DNA of 64,000 nt, taken from assembly GCA_026400395.1 (NCBI GenBank), contig JAPLPD010000111.1:1-64000 (forward strand), written 5' to 3'. Below, piece by piece: positions 1 through 7,348 of the stretch (its first letter is position 1; each line of letters starts with the position of its first letter). This stretch comes from Alphaproteobacteria bacterium (GTDB taxonomy: Bacteria; Pseudomonadota; Alphaproteobacteria; Rhizobiales; Xanthobacteraceae). The position numbers and the translations under genes are program-made. Below the pieces are notes generated by a model, which had not been told where the DNA came from, did no database searches, and saw only the letters and a list, made by a program, of their open reading frames with translations.

Positions 1-220
1 GCTGTCGCTTCGATGAGTTGGCCATCGGGAAATGATGCCCAATTCAACCGCCTTACGAAACCCCGAAAACCCAGTATCCATAGGCCTTCAGGCCGCATTC
101 CCCATCAGATTCACCCACTCGTTTTCCTGATGAGCCACTTATTCGTTCGGCGACATCAGAAACGATAAAGATGTCGTATGGAACGAGTCTACGCCGATCC
201 TCGGCATTGATTGCTCGGCG

Positions 221-631
221 TTGCTGTCTCAATTCTGGAACATTAAACCTGCCGTCAGTACGGAAGATTTCATCCGGTATGCTCGAGACAAAGAGAATAA
301 TATCTGGCGGCTCCCCGAAATTAAATTTTTGAGTATGAATGACGCTCTGTTGATAAGGACGCCGGATCTTAACCACATCGCCTTGTTCCGGGAGACGCGA
401 ACATATTCTCCATCGAATGACTCCGAAACGATGCTGGTGGTGGAATCAAGTAGCTCATGCGGCGGGGCGTGCTGGACGTTCTATGACGAGAGTTTTTTTC
501 ATGGCTGGGCATTGATCAGAACGGCACCAAAACAGCCTGAATTCAAAATGTGGAAGAAGGACTATGCCAATCTTACAAAGATGCTGACCGATGCTGATGA
601 ATGGGGCGAAGTCTTTCACTTGCCGAAATGA
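221..631 (+). CDS. Hypothetical protein, possibly the 3' part of an interrupted gene
   Basis: I do not recognise this family. The 136-residue product is soluble, rich in aromatic residues (WRLPEIKF, CWTFYDESFF, FKMWKKDY), and has no signal peptide or membrane segment. The track starts it at a TTG with no clear ribosome site. The same frame stays open upstream to about 134 with protein-like sequence (VVWNESTPILGIDC), is blocked by one TGA at 131-133, and opens again back to an ATG pair at 32-37. The original gene may therefore have been about 200 codons with a single in-frame stop. The local GC content looks lower than in the neighbouring catabolic genes, which suggests acquired DNA. The overlapping minus-strand ORF (53-376) reads less like a protein. 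Confidence that something coding lies here is moderate. Confidence 0.5.
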   Translation: MLSQFWNIKPAVSTEDFIRYARDKENNIWRLPEIKFLSMNDALLIRTPDLNHIALFRETRTYSPSNDSETMLVVESSSSCGGACWTFYDESFFHGWALIRTAPKQPEFKMWKKDYANLTKMLTDADEWGEVFHLPK

Positions 632-937
632 ATTTAGTGCTGCCTCGATCAAGGTGCTCGCGCGATAACCGGCTATTCGTGGGAGCAGCAGCGTGGCCAA
701 CAGCTGTTCGAATAGCATTTTCGTTAGGCGTGTCGGCGTGGCAACGACGCTAGTGCGACAGGGGCTACATCGGGGCAACGCTGCGGCCAGACAGATCGGG
801 CATGGCCAGAGTAGGGCGCCTTCAATGACAGCGATGAAGTGTGCGCATCTCGGGGATGGGTAAAGGCCTTTCCGATAGCGTCGTATCGATCGGGTCTCCT
901 CAAGCTGATCGGCCATGAGTCACAAAACCGGGATTCT
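632..937. other. Intergenic stretch without a recognisable gene
   Basis: About 300 bases between the first ORF and the LLM monooxygenase. Both strands carry short overlapping ORFs (455-916 and 724-1014 on minus, 839-1075 on plus) with arginine- and proline-rich composition and no family resemblance that I can see. It could be the worn remains of a mobile element, but I find no terminal repeats or transposase motif. Nothing firm can be called. Confidence 0.4.
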
Positions 938-2029
938 TTATTTGCGGGACGCGAGCGCGGCCGTTCGGGAACAACTCGCCCCCCCGAGAACGGTCTCCTC
1001 GTTGGTGTCCGCAAGCTTGGGCATGACCTCGGTGCGGAACAGCTCCAGCGACCGCATCTGTTCCTGGTGCGTTAGCGAACCGAAGGCCAGAAGCAGCACG
1101 AGATAATTGTGGCCGCAGCGTTCCGCTTGTGCCTTGAATATGCGCGCGACGGTATCGGGGCTGCCGGCCACCAAGGTGCCCGCTGCTCTGGCCTGATCGA
1201 AATCGGGAGCGATCGCGATCGGCGGGAAGGTGCCGCGGACCTTCCACAGCCAGGCGAGATTGTCGAACCAGACGCCATGGGCCTTACGTGCGATGCGCTC
1301 TGCCTCCGCATCGGTGTCGGCGATGAACATGGCGCGCATTACGCCGACGAACGGGGAGATAACCGGCGAGCTGAGCGCCTTTCGCTCGTCGGCGTGGAGG
1401 GCCCACTCCTCCCGGAAACTCTGTATGATCTTGCTGACGCGGTCATCGGGGCCGAGTGTCACGCCGTTCATGCCGTGCTTCGCCGCGAACACCGGGCCGT
1501 GCTCCCCGCGGAGCCCATACCAGAACGGCGGATGCGGCTGCTGTTTCGACCGAAGCACCACGGGGACGTCCTTGAAGGTGAAATTCGGGGACGAATAGTT
1601 GATCCGATCGCGTGTGAAGCCTTGGTGGAGCACATTGAAACAATGGTCGAAGTCGGCGCCCGAGTCGGCAAAGTCCGTATCGAACGCTTCGAACTCATGG
1701 GGCGAAATTCCGCGGCCGATGCCGATGTCGAGCCGTCCGCCGGACAGTTGATCCAGCATGCACAGCTCTTCGAGTAGGCGCATCGGATGGTAGAGCGGTA
1801 GCAGGTAGAGCAGGGTACCGAGCCGAATGCGCTTAGTTTCGCGCGCCGCGGCGGCCAGAAAAATGCTCGGCGACGGCGTCATCGACAGCGGCGTCGCGTG
1901 GTGCTCCGACAGGTGATAGCCGTAGAAATCCGCCGCTTCGAGCGACTGAATGAGCGTGAGCCGCTCTTCGTAGGTCTGATCGAGAGGGATGTCGCCCGCT
2001 TCGATGTAATCGAAGACTCCGAATCTCAT
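938..2029 (-). CDS. LLM-class flavin-dependent monooxygenase (luciferase-like), copy 1
   Basis: A 363-residue bacterial-luciferase-like TIM-barrel flavoprotein, expected to use reduced FMN from a separate reductase to oxidise an organic substrate. The family signs are clear: the N-terminal strand MRFGVFDY, LSEHHATPLSMTPSPSIFLAAAA, the TKRIRLGTLLYLLPLYHP block, and LDQLSGGRLDIGIGRG, which is the classic LLM flavin/phosphate-site region. The C-terminal half has AGSPDTVARIF and FRTEVMPKL, normal for the family. The ATG at 2029 overlaps the stop of the broken acyl-CoA dehydrogenase remnant upstream (ACATGA) and is preceded by AGGGG. It is the last gene of the minus-strand operon that starts at 6300. 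The substrate is unknown. A second LLM protein sits in the same operon, which is unusual. Confidence 0.9.
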   Translation of the reverse strand: MRFGVFDYIEAGDIPLDQTYEERLTLIQSLEAADFYGYHLSEHHATPLSMTPSPSIFLAAAARETKRIRLGTLLYLLPLYHPMRLLEELCMLDQLSGGRLDIGIGRGISPHEFEAFDTDFADSGADFDHCFNVLHQGFTRDRINYSSPNFTFKDVPVVLRSKQQPHPPFWYGLRGEHGPVFAAKHGMNGVTLGPDDRVSKIIQSFREEWALHADERKALSSPVISPFVGVMRAMFIADTDAEAERIARKAHGVWFDNLAWLWKVRGTFPPIAIAPDFDQARAAGTLVAGSPDTVARIFKAQAERCGHNYLVLLLAFGSLTHQEQMRSLELFRTEVMPKLADTNEETVLGGASCSRTAALASRK

Positions 2030-2243
2030 GTTAGCCCCTGTTGTATGCCTTCGTTCTGAGCAGCAAACACCTCAAGGAGCCACAGCCCCAAGTCCTTGGC
2101 CTTGCGTTCGGCTTATTTCGAAGTTCCGGACGCATCTCCGACCCATCCATCGTCGTGCGCTCGATCGGAATAAGCTCCCGGTCGACGAAATCGCCGACCG
2201 TCTTCTTCAGGATCCGCAATTCTTCCGGCAAATCGAAGTCCAA
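2026..2243 (-). pseudogene. Acyl-CoA dehydrogenase, N-terminal remnant with frameshift
   Basis: The first 40 or so codons (MDFDLPEELRILKKTVGDFVDRELIPIE) are typical of the helical N-terminus of acyl-CoA dehydrogenases. Around 2100-2115 the ORF-track frame turns to nonsense (RPRTWGCGSLRC), while the neighbouring frame continues the family pattern (ERKAKDLGLWLLEV). That second frame then runs out after about 20 more residues, at a TGA overlapping the ATG of the next gene. About 70 codons remain of a family that is normally near 380-400 residues, so both a frameshift and a large deletion occurred. The start is TTG at 2243, one base after the stop of the CoA-transferase. The intact gene presumably oxidised the acyl-CoA made by its neighbours. 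Confidence 0.8.
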
Positions 2244-2244
2244 C

Positions 2245-3420
2245 TCAGATCACCGCCTCTGCGCGCAACTCGCCGATGCCGGATCGATCGTAGCCGAGCT
2301 CCAGCAGGACCTCGTTGGTGTGTTGCCCGAGCGTCGGTGCCGGCAGATCCGAGCCATCGCGGCCGCCATCGATGCGCACTGGCCGGCGGATGGAAACGAT
2401 GTCGCCCTCGGTCGGATGCCGGAGCGTCCGGAAGGTTTCGAGATGCTTGATCTGGGGATCGTCGATCACTTCCGGAATGTTGTGAACCGGCGCGAACGGC
2501 ACATCCTCGGCTTCAAGCTGCGTCATCCATTCGAATCGCGGCTTCGTCGCGAACGTCTCGGCGAGCACTTGGGTCAGCGCGACGTAATTCTTGATCCGGG
2601 CCTCGCGGACGGCGAACCGTTCGTCGGTCGCCAGTTCGGTTCGTCCGATCGCCGTCAGCATGCCCTCCCAGAATTTCTCCTGGGATGACAGATGGACCGC
2701 CAGCAGATTGCCGTCGGCGCAGCGGAACGCAAACGAATGCGAGCTGGCGACGCGGGTGAGCGGATCGTTCCAGATGCCCATCTGGGTGTGATTGGCGAAC
2801 GGGTCGGGAATGAACGAGATCGCCGCCTCGAGCATGTTGACCTCTACGCGCCGGCCCCGGCCGGTGCGTTCGCGTTCGTACAGCGCGCCGAGGATGCCGC
2901 AGCAGGCAAACATCCCGGTGGCGTTGTCGGGAATGGTCGGGCCGCAGGCCTGCGGATTGTCCGGATCGAGGAACAGGCTCGCGATGCCGCTCAGCGCAAG
3001 GCCGACGCTGTCGTAGGCCGGCCGTCCGCTGTACGGCCCAGACGCGCCGAACCCGGTGATAGAACAATGGATCAGCTTGGGATTTGTCGCCGCCAGCGCC
3101 TCGGCGCCGAAACCCAGCCGGTCCATGACGCCGGCGCGATAGTTCTCGAGCAGGATATCCGATCGCGCCAGAAGCTTGCGCAGCACCGCCGCGCCCGCTT
3201 TGTTGCGCAGGTCGAGCTGCATGCTGCGCTTGCCGCGGTTGTAGGCGACAAAGTGCGGGCTGTACTGGCCGCCCCGGAAACTTCGGAATGGATCGCCGCC
3301 CTGTGGGTGCTCGATCTTGATCACCTCGGCGCCGAGATCGGCCAGCATCATGCCGGCGAGCGGGGCTGTGATCATCGTTCCGAGCTCGACGACGCGCACG
3401 CCTTGGAGCACCTCGGTCAC
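2245..3420 (-). CDS. CaiB/BaiF-type (family III) CoA-transferase
   Basis: About 391 residues with the family III CoA-transferase pattern: LQGVRVVELGTMITAPLAGMMLADLGAEVIKIEHPQGGDPFR at the start, YNRGKRSMQLDLRN, LLENYRAGVMDRLGF, then CSITGFGASGPYSGRPAYDSVGLALSG. In the family, the Asp in the PAYD region is the catalytic nucleophile that carries the acyl group between CoA thioesters. The ORF track begins at 3483, but that extension overlaps the end of the SDR gene. The GTG at 3420 directly precedes the conserved VTEVLQG start and leaves 13 bases to the SDR stop, so I chose it. It likely activates a carboxylic acid to its CoA ester for the adjacent dehydrogenase and oxygenase steps. The substrate is not readable. 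Confidence 0.92.
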   Translation of the reverse strand: MTEVLQGVRVVELGTMITAPLAGMMLADLGAEVIKIEHPQGGDPFRSFRGGQYSPHFVAYNRGKRSMQLDLRNKAGAAVLRKLLARSDILLENYRAGVMDRLGFGAEALAATNPKLIHCSITGFGASGPYSGRPAYDSVGLALSGIASLFLDPDNPQACGPTIPDNATGMFACCGILGALYERERTGRGRRVEVNMLEAAISFIPDPFANHTQMGIWNDPLTRVASSHSFAFRCADGNLLAVHLSSQEKFWEGMLTAIGRTELATDERFAVREARIKNYVALTQVLAETFATKPRFEWMTQLEAEDVPFAPVHNIPEVIDDPQIKHLETFRTLRHPTEGDIVSIRRPVRIDGGRDGSDLPAPTLGQHTNEVLLELGYDRSGIGELRAEAVI

Positions 3421-3433
3421 CGGGCCGTCTCCG

Positions 3434-4198
3434 TCAGTTGATTGTCTGGCCGCCGTCGACCAGAATCGAGGCGCCATGAACAAAGCTTGCCGCGTCGGAC
3501 ACTAGAAATGCGGCGACGTTGCCGATTTCGTCGCACTCGCCGAAACGGCCAAGCATGACCTTCTGCAAGGTGCCGGCAGGGTCGGCGCGGCCGGAATCGA
3601 AATAGCCCTTCACCCGCGGCGACAGCGTGGGGCCTGGGCAGATTGAATTAACACGCAGTCCCTTGGGGCCGTAATCGACGGCCAGCTGCCGGGTGAGTGA
3701 AACGACGCCGCCTTTGGCGGCACAATAGACCGGCATATGGGCGTTACCGATGTGTGCGAAGGTCGACGCGACGTTTAGGATCGCGGGCTTTGGCGATTTC
3801 AGCAGCAGGGGAATGAAATCGCGGCACATGAAATAAACGCTGTCGAGGTCAACCGCGATCAACTCGCGCCATTTCTCGGTGGCGAGATCGGTGATCGGCG
3901 AGATGAAATTGTTGCCGGCGTTGTTGATCACCGCCTTGGCGCGTCCCCATTTTTGGCTGACGAAGTCGCGGAGTTTGCCGACGTCGGCTTCGTTCGAAAC
4001 ATCCGCCGCGAAGGCCTCGGCCTTGCCGCCGCTGTTCTCGATTGCCGATTTCACCTCGTCGAGGTTGGCCTTAGTCCGCGCCACCAGAACGACGGTTGCG
4101 CCAAGTTCGGCGAGCGCCACGGCGGTGGCGCGGCCGATCCCGGTTCCGGCGCCGGTGACCACCACCACTTCGCCGTCGAACTGCATCTGCTTCAGCAC
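3434..4198 (-). CDS. SDR family NAD(P)-dependent oxidoreductase
   Basis: A classical short-chain dehydrogenase of about 254 residues: the glycine motif TGAGTGIGRA for the nucleotide, NNAGNN, a catalytic Ser in VASTF, the YCAAK Tyr-Lys pair, and a C-terminal GASILVDGGQTIN. The ORF track runs on to 4300, but a GGGAGG ribosome site lies five bases before a GTG at 4198, giving VLKQMQFDGEVVVVTGAG. The ATG at 4186 is too far from that site, so GTG 4198 is preferred. It lies between the LLM copy 2 gene and the CoA-transferase on the same strand. The likely role is reversible oxidation of a hydroxyl on the pathway intermediate. The cofactor choice was not resolved. Confidence 0.92.
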   Translation of the reverse strand: MLKQMQFDGEVVVVTGAGTGIGRATAVALAELGATVVLVARTKANLDEVKSAIENSGGKAEAFAADVSNEADVGKLRDFVSQKWGRAKAVINNAGNNFISPITDLATEKWRELIAVDLDSVYFMCRDFIPLLLKSPKPAILNVASTFAHIGNAHMPVYCAAKGGVVSLTRQLAVDYGPKGLRVNSICPGPTLSPRVKGYFDSGRADPAGTLQKVMLGRFGECDEIGNVAAFLVSDAASFVHGASILVDGGQTIN

Positions 4199-4336
4199 GT
4201 CATCCTCCCGTTGCCGGATCCCGGTGTTCCGGTTGATCCTGGCGCATGCTGTATCGGAGGCGCCAAACGCGCCAGCCCCGGTACGGTCGCAACGATGCAC
4301 CAGAGTTCGGCCGCGTCCCGAACCGACGGCGTGCCG

Positions 4337-5524
4337 TCACTCCGCGGCGCGCACCTCCATGCCAGCGTATTCTTTGTCAGTTAAGCGCTGAAGAGCTGGC
4401 ATGACCTCGCTGGCGAACAGCCGGATGTTTCGTTCCGTCAGGTCGCGCGGCAAGGTGCCGAATTGCATCAGGCAGAGCAGGTTCTGGAAGCCGAGCAGGC
4501 GATGCGTGTCCATGAACTGCTTGCGCACGGTCTCCGGGCTGCCGCAGACGATGATGCCCTGCTGGATCAGGGTATCGATGGTGTGCTCCTGGCCGCTGAC
4601 AGAGCGCTTGTGGCTCCGCATGTTTTTCAGCGACTTGCTCGACAGATAGCCGGGCGGGAACAGCATTTCGAACGGCAGGCGCAGATATCGGTTGAACAGG
4701 TTCTCGATGTGCGGCTTCGCCTCTTCGCGCGCCTTTTCGTCGGTGTCAGAGATATAGACTGGGGTCGACCAGCCTATCTGATCGGAACTCGCCGTATAGC
4801 CGTGCATGGTCTGGGCGCATTCGCGATAGTAGTTCAGATAGCGCGCCACCGATTGGGTCGGACTGTAGGCTTGAAGGTAGGTGTACTTGCGCGAGGGATG
4901 GGCCGCCCACTCGATCGTTTCGGCCGATCCCGTCGATGGCGCCCAGATCGGCGGATGCGGCTGCTGATAAGGCCGCGGCCACATGTTGACGTACTCGAAG
5001 TGATAGAACTTGCCTTCGAACGCGAATGGCCCGGGCTTGCTCCAGGCCTGCACCACGAGGTCGTGGGCCTCTTGGAAGCGCGCGTGCGAGAACGCCGGAT
5101 TGTTTCCGGTTGAGAAATATTCGGCACCGATGCCGCGCACCATTCCGGTGATCAGCCGCCCGCCGGTGATGCAGTCGATCATGGCGTGCTCTTCGGCGAT
5201 GTTGAGCGGATGCTCGCGAAGGCAGAAGGCATTGCCTAGGATGGCGATCTTGGCCTGTTTGGTCCGCCGTGACAGCGCGGCCGCCGTCACCACCGGCGAC
5301 GGCATCAGCCCATAGGCATTCTGGTGGTGCTCGTTGACGGAAATGCCGTCGAAGCCGAGCTCCGCCGCCATTTCGAGTTCATCGAGGTAACGGTTGTAAA
5401 GTTCGTGGCCCTTCTTTGGATCGAAATAGGTATTCGGCAACACCACCCATGCGGCGCGGTGTTTTTCCGTATAGCTCATGTCCAGATGGGCATACGGCAT
5501 CAGATGGAACATGAAGACCTTCAC
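4337..5524 (-). CDS. LLM-class flavin-dependent monooxygenase (luciferase-like), copy 2
   Basis: About 395 residues of luciferase-like TIM-barrel monooxygenase: MFHLMPYAHLDMSY, GFDGISVNEHHQNAYGLMPSPVVTAAALSRRT, AILGNAFCLREHPLNIAEEHAMID and ITGGRLITGMVRGIGAEY. It is longer and clearly different from copy 1, so it is a paralogue and not a recent duplicate. The track ORF of 560 residues is an over-extension through the upstream hydrolase. The GTG at 5524 shares four bases (GTGA) with the hydrolase stop, indicating translational coupling, and gives a natural start VKVFMFHLMPY. It probably needs a flavin reductase encoded elsewhere, since none is visible in the window. Confidence 0.92.
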   Translation of the reverse strand: MKVFMFHLMPYAHLDMSYTEKHRAAWVVLPNTYFDPKKGHELYNRYLDELEMAAELGFDGISVNEHHQNAYGLMPSPVVTAAALSRRTKQAKIAILGNAFCLREHPLNIAEEHAMIDCITGGRLITGMVRGIGAEYFSTGNNPAFSHARFQEAHDLVVQAWSKPGPFAFEGKFYHFEYVNMWPRPYQQPHPPIWAPSTGSAETIEWAAHPSRKYTYLQAYSPTQSVARYLNYYRECAQTMHGYTASSDQIGWSTPVYISDTDEKAREEAKPHIENLFNRYLRLPFEMLFPPGYLSSKSLKNMRSHKRSVSGQEHTIDTLIQQGIIVCGSPETVRKQFMDTHRLLGFQNLLCLMQFGTLPRDLTERNIRLFASEVMPALQRLTDKEYAGMEVRAAE

Positions 5525-6300
5525 GGCGCGACCCTCTGGATGAATTGCGACACCTGATCCGCGAAAACCTGCGGCTGTTCGATATGCGCGAGATGCGCGC
5601 AGTCGGATAGGGTGACCACGGTCGATCCGGCGATCAGACCCTTCAGCGCATCGGCGTAGGCCGGCGGGATGACCCGATCCTCCTTGCCCCAGATAATGTG
5701 GGTCGCGACGTCGACGCGGTGCAGCCACCGGTCGAGCTTGGGATTGCACAAGCGCGGCGACCAAGAATATTTCGCCGCGGCCGCCCGGTTGCGATCGTAG
5801 ATGTCTTCGAGGTCGGGTGTGGCCCGCCAGCTCTGCAGCCATTCGGCGGCGCCATCGCCGGCAAACAACAGCTTCAGCAGTTCGGCTTCGGAGCAGATGA
5901 ACATGTCGCCGCGCGGCACGCTCTTCACGCGGATGCCCGCGCTGTTGAGCAGCACCAGCGATTTGAATCGGGCGCTCGATGTTACCGCCATCTCCAGCGC
6001 GAGCCAGCCGCCAATGCATTGGCCGACGACATGAACGCGGTCGAGTTTCAGCGTGTCGAGGAGGTCGAGATAGAACAGCGCGAGGTCGCCGACATCATCG
6101 ACAGAATCCGAACTGTCGGACAATCCGAATCCCGGATGGTCCGGTGCAATCACGTCAAAGCGCGTCGCCAAGGCGGCGAGGCCGCGCTCGTTGCCGATGA
6201 TGCCTTGCGCGCCATGCAGGAAAAGGAGCGGCTCGCCCTGGCCGGAACGCCGGATATTGATTTTGCAGCCACGCACATCGACGGCGAAGATCTGCGCCAT
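5521..6300 (-). CDS. Alpha/beta hydrolase with a cysteine nucleophile motif
   Basis: A 259-residue alpha/beta-hydrolase fold protein with no signal peptide. The oxyanion region is LLFLHGAQG and the D-H-P-G-F-G strand follows. The nucleophile elbow reads GQCIGG, so Cys95 stands where most relatives have Ser. Asp208 (WGKEDRVIPP) and His236 (CAHLAHIEQP) complete a Cys-Asp-His set. Relatives with this overall shape include meta-cleavage-product hydrolases and dienelactone hydrolases, and the latter use Cys. It is the first gene of the operon running down to 938 and is divergent from the MarR gene. It could hydrolyse an ester, lactone or ring-cleavage product made by one of the LLM monooxygenases; that is inference. 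Confidence 0.9.
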   Translation of the reverse strand: MAQIFAVDVRGCKINIRRSGQGEPLLFLHGAQGIIGNERGLAALATRFDVIAPDHPGFGLSDSSDSVDDVGDLALFYLDLLDTLKLDRVHVVGQCIGGWLALEMAVTSSARFKSLVLLNSAGIRVKSVPRGDMFICSEAELLKLLFAGDGAAEWLQSWRATPDLEDIYDRNRAAAAKYSWSPRLCNPKLDRWLHRVDVATHIIWGKEDRVIPPAYADALKGLIAGSTVVTLSDCAHLAHIEQPQVFADQVSQFIQRVAP

Positions 6301-6357
6301 TACGGCCTCCCTGATTTCCGCCGAACGCTTGTCGCGCTTTTCGGCCGTTCGACAATG

Positions 6358-6371
6358 GATAGGTTCCTATC
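6358..6371. promoter_or_regulatory. Palindromic operator candidate, probably for the adjacent MarR regulator
   Basis: GATAGG-TT-CCTATC is a perfect six-base-arm inverted repeat in the 141-base space between the divergent hydrolase operon and the marR-type gene. Many MarR proteins bind such short, AT-flanked palindromes between themselves and their target operon. Binding would be expected to repress one or both directions until a ligand, often an aromatic acid or its CoA ester, is bound. No convincing -35/-10 pair was fixed by eye. Confidence 0.6.
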
Positions 6372-6441
6372 TTTCTCCGCCGTTGTCAACGCGGGCGGGC
6401 CGCTGCATGGTGCGCGTCGCGACCCGCCGGAGAAAGTTACA

Positions 6442-6996
6442 GTGGCCAAGAAACGTTCCACATCGAACAGCGGAAAACCGGCATTGGGTCAGCCGCGTTT
6501 CGATCACCTTCGGCTTCAGGAGACGCTCGGATTCCTGCTGTCCGAAGCAACCCGCACGATGACGAGAACCTTCTCGGCGCGAATCGCCGCGCATGGCGTT
6601 GGGATGGGCATCTTTCAGTTTCTCCGAATCCTCTGGGAGGAAGATGGACTGACGCAAAGTCAGTTGGCGGCGCGCACCCGTATGCGCGAGCCCTCGGCGG
6701 CTGACGCCTTGTACGATCTGGAACGGCGCGGCCTGGTCCGTCGGGTCGCCGACCGCAACGACCGGCGGAAGGTGTGCGTCCTGCTCACCGCCGAGGGCCG
6801 CAAGCTCTATGACCTGGTGATGCCCGACATTGCGGCGACCAACGGGATTATGCTGGCGAGTTTCTCCGCGACCGAGCAGGAGTTGTTGAAATCGATGCTG
6901 CGTCGGATCCGGGAGAATCTGGCGGCTGCCGGGACCCGGCCGCCGGTTCAAAAGGTGTCGAAGCACGCGGCCAGCCCGCGCAGCCGGAGTTCCTGA
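6442..6996 (+). CDS. MarR family transcriptional regulator
   Basis: About 184 residues with the MarR winged helix: MGIFQFLRILWEEDGLTQSQLAARTRMREPSAADALYDLERRGLVRRVADRNDRRKVCVLLTAEGRKL, where the DRNDRRK wing is diagnostic. The track ORF begins far upstream inside the antisense of the hydrolase. GTG at 6442 has GGAGA eight bases before it and opens a reasonable VAKKRS N-terminus; ATG at 6355 is a weaker alternative and would overlap the palindrome. It is divergent from the hydrolase/LLM operon and probably controls it through the 6358-6371 palindrome. The C-terminal tail is basic and probably disordered. Confidence 0.9.
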   Translation: MAKKRSTSNSGKPALGQPRFDHLRLQETLGFLLSEATRTMTRTFSARIAAHGVGMGIFQFLRILWEEDGLTQSQLAARTRMREPSAADALYDLERRGLVRRVADRNDRRKVCVLLTAEGRKLYDLVMPDIAATNGIMLASFSATEQELLKSMLRRIRENLAAAGTRPPVQKVSKHAASPRSRSS

Positions 6997-7003
6997 CAGC
7001 CGG

Positions 7004-7315
7004 TCAGCTGCCGGCCTTCTCGCGTCCGCCGAGGCCGGGGCGGTACTTGCCCTCCAGGAAGTAGCCGATCCCTTCGCTGCGCCAGGAATCGTTTTAATGC
7101 AACGTGAGCTGATCGGACTTGCCGCGGAGAACTCGAGCGCTGCCTCGGTGCTCATTTCGAGCGAATGGCGATAGCCTTCTTTGCAGGCGGTCAGCGCATC
7201 GGGGTCCTTGCTGGCGATCCCGCGCGCCAGCGCTATGACCTCGCCCTTGAGATCGGCGAGCGGGTAGGCCGCATTGATGAGGCCGATTTCGGTTCCGCCA
7301 TTTCCACCCCTGGTA
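7004..7315 (-). pseudogene. Enoyl-CoA hydratase/lyase, C-terminal remnant with frameshift and stop
   Basis: The minus strand carries EIGLINAAYPLADLKGEVIALARGIASKDPDALTACKEGYRHSLEMSTEAALEFSA, a clear C-terminal half of the crotonase family (GLVN.....L..EV..LA..IA.K.P.AL...KE..R). A frame change then leads to KSDQLTLH, a stop, and GIGYFLEGKYRPGLGGREKAGS ending at 7004. That tail resembles hydroxycinnamoyl-CoA hydratase/lyases, which cleave feruloyl- or coumaroyl-CoA to aldehydes, but the subfamily call is tentative. The N-terminal half with the oxyanion-hole glycines is missing. It sits immediately downstream of the SDR of the ABC-transport operon, so the original operon probably imported and thiolytically shortened a phenylpropanoid-like acid. 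Confidence 0.75.
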
Positions 7316-7348
7316 TGAATGAATTCAGTCGGCGGTTTTTCGACGCTC

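Noticed and set aside
632-937. Possible transposase remnant
   Set aside because: No terminal repeats, DDE motif or recognisable transposase segment could be shown.
4337-6019. 560-residue fused reading of LLM copy 2
   Set aside because: The first ~165 residues are an alternate frame of the hydrolase; the GTGA overlap at 5521-5524 marks the true junction.
5698-6441. N-terminal extension of the MarR ORF in the track
   Set aside because: It lies antisense to the hydrolase and has no family resemblance; GTG 6442 with a ribosome site is the better start.
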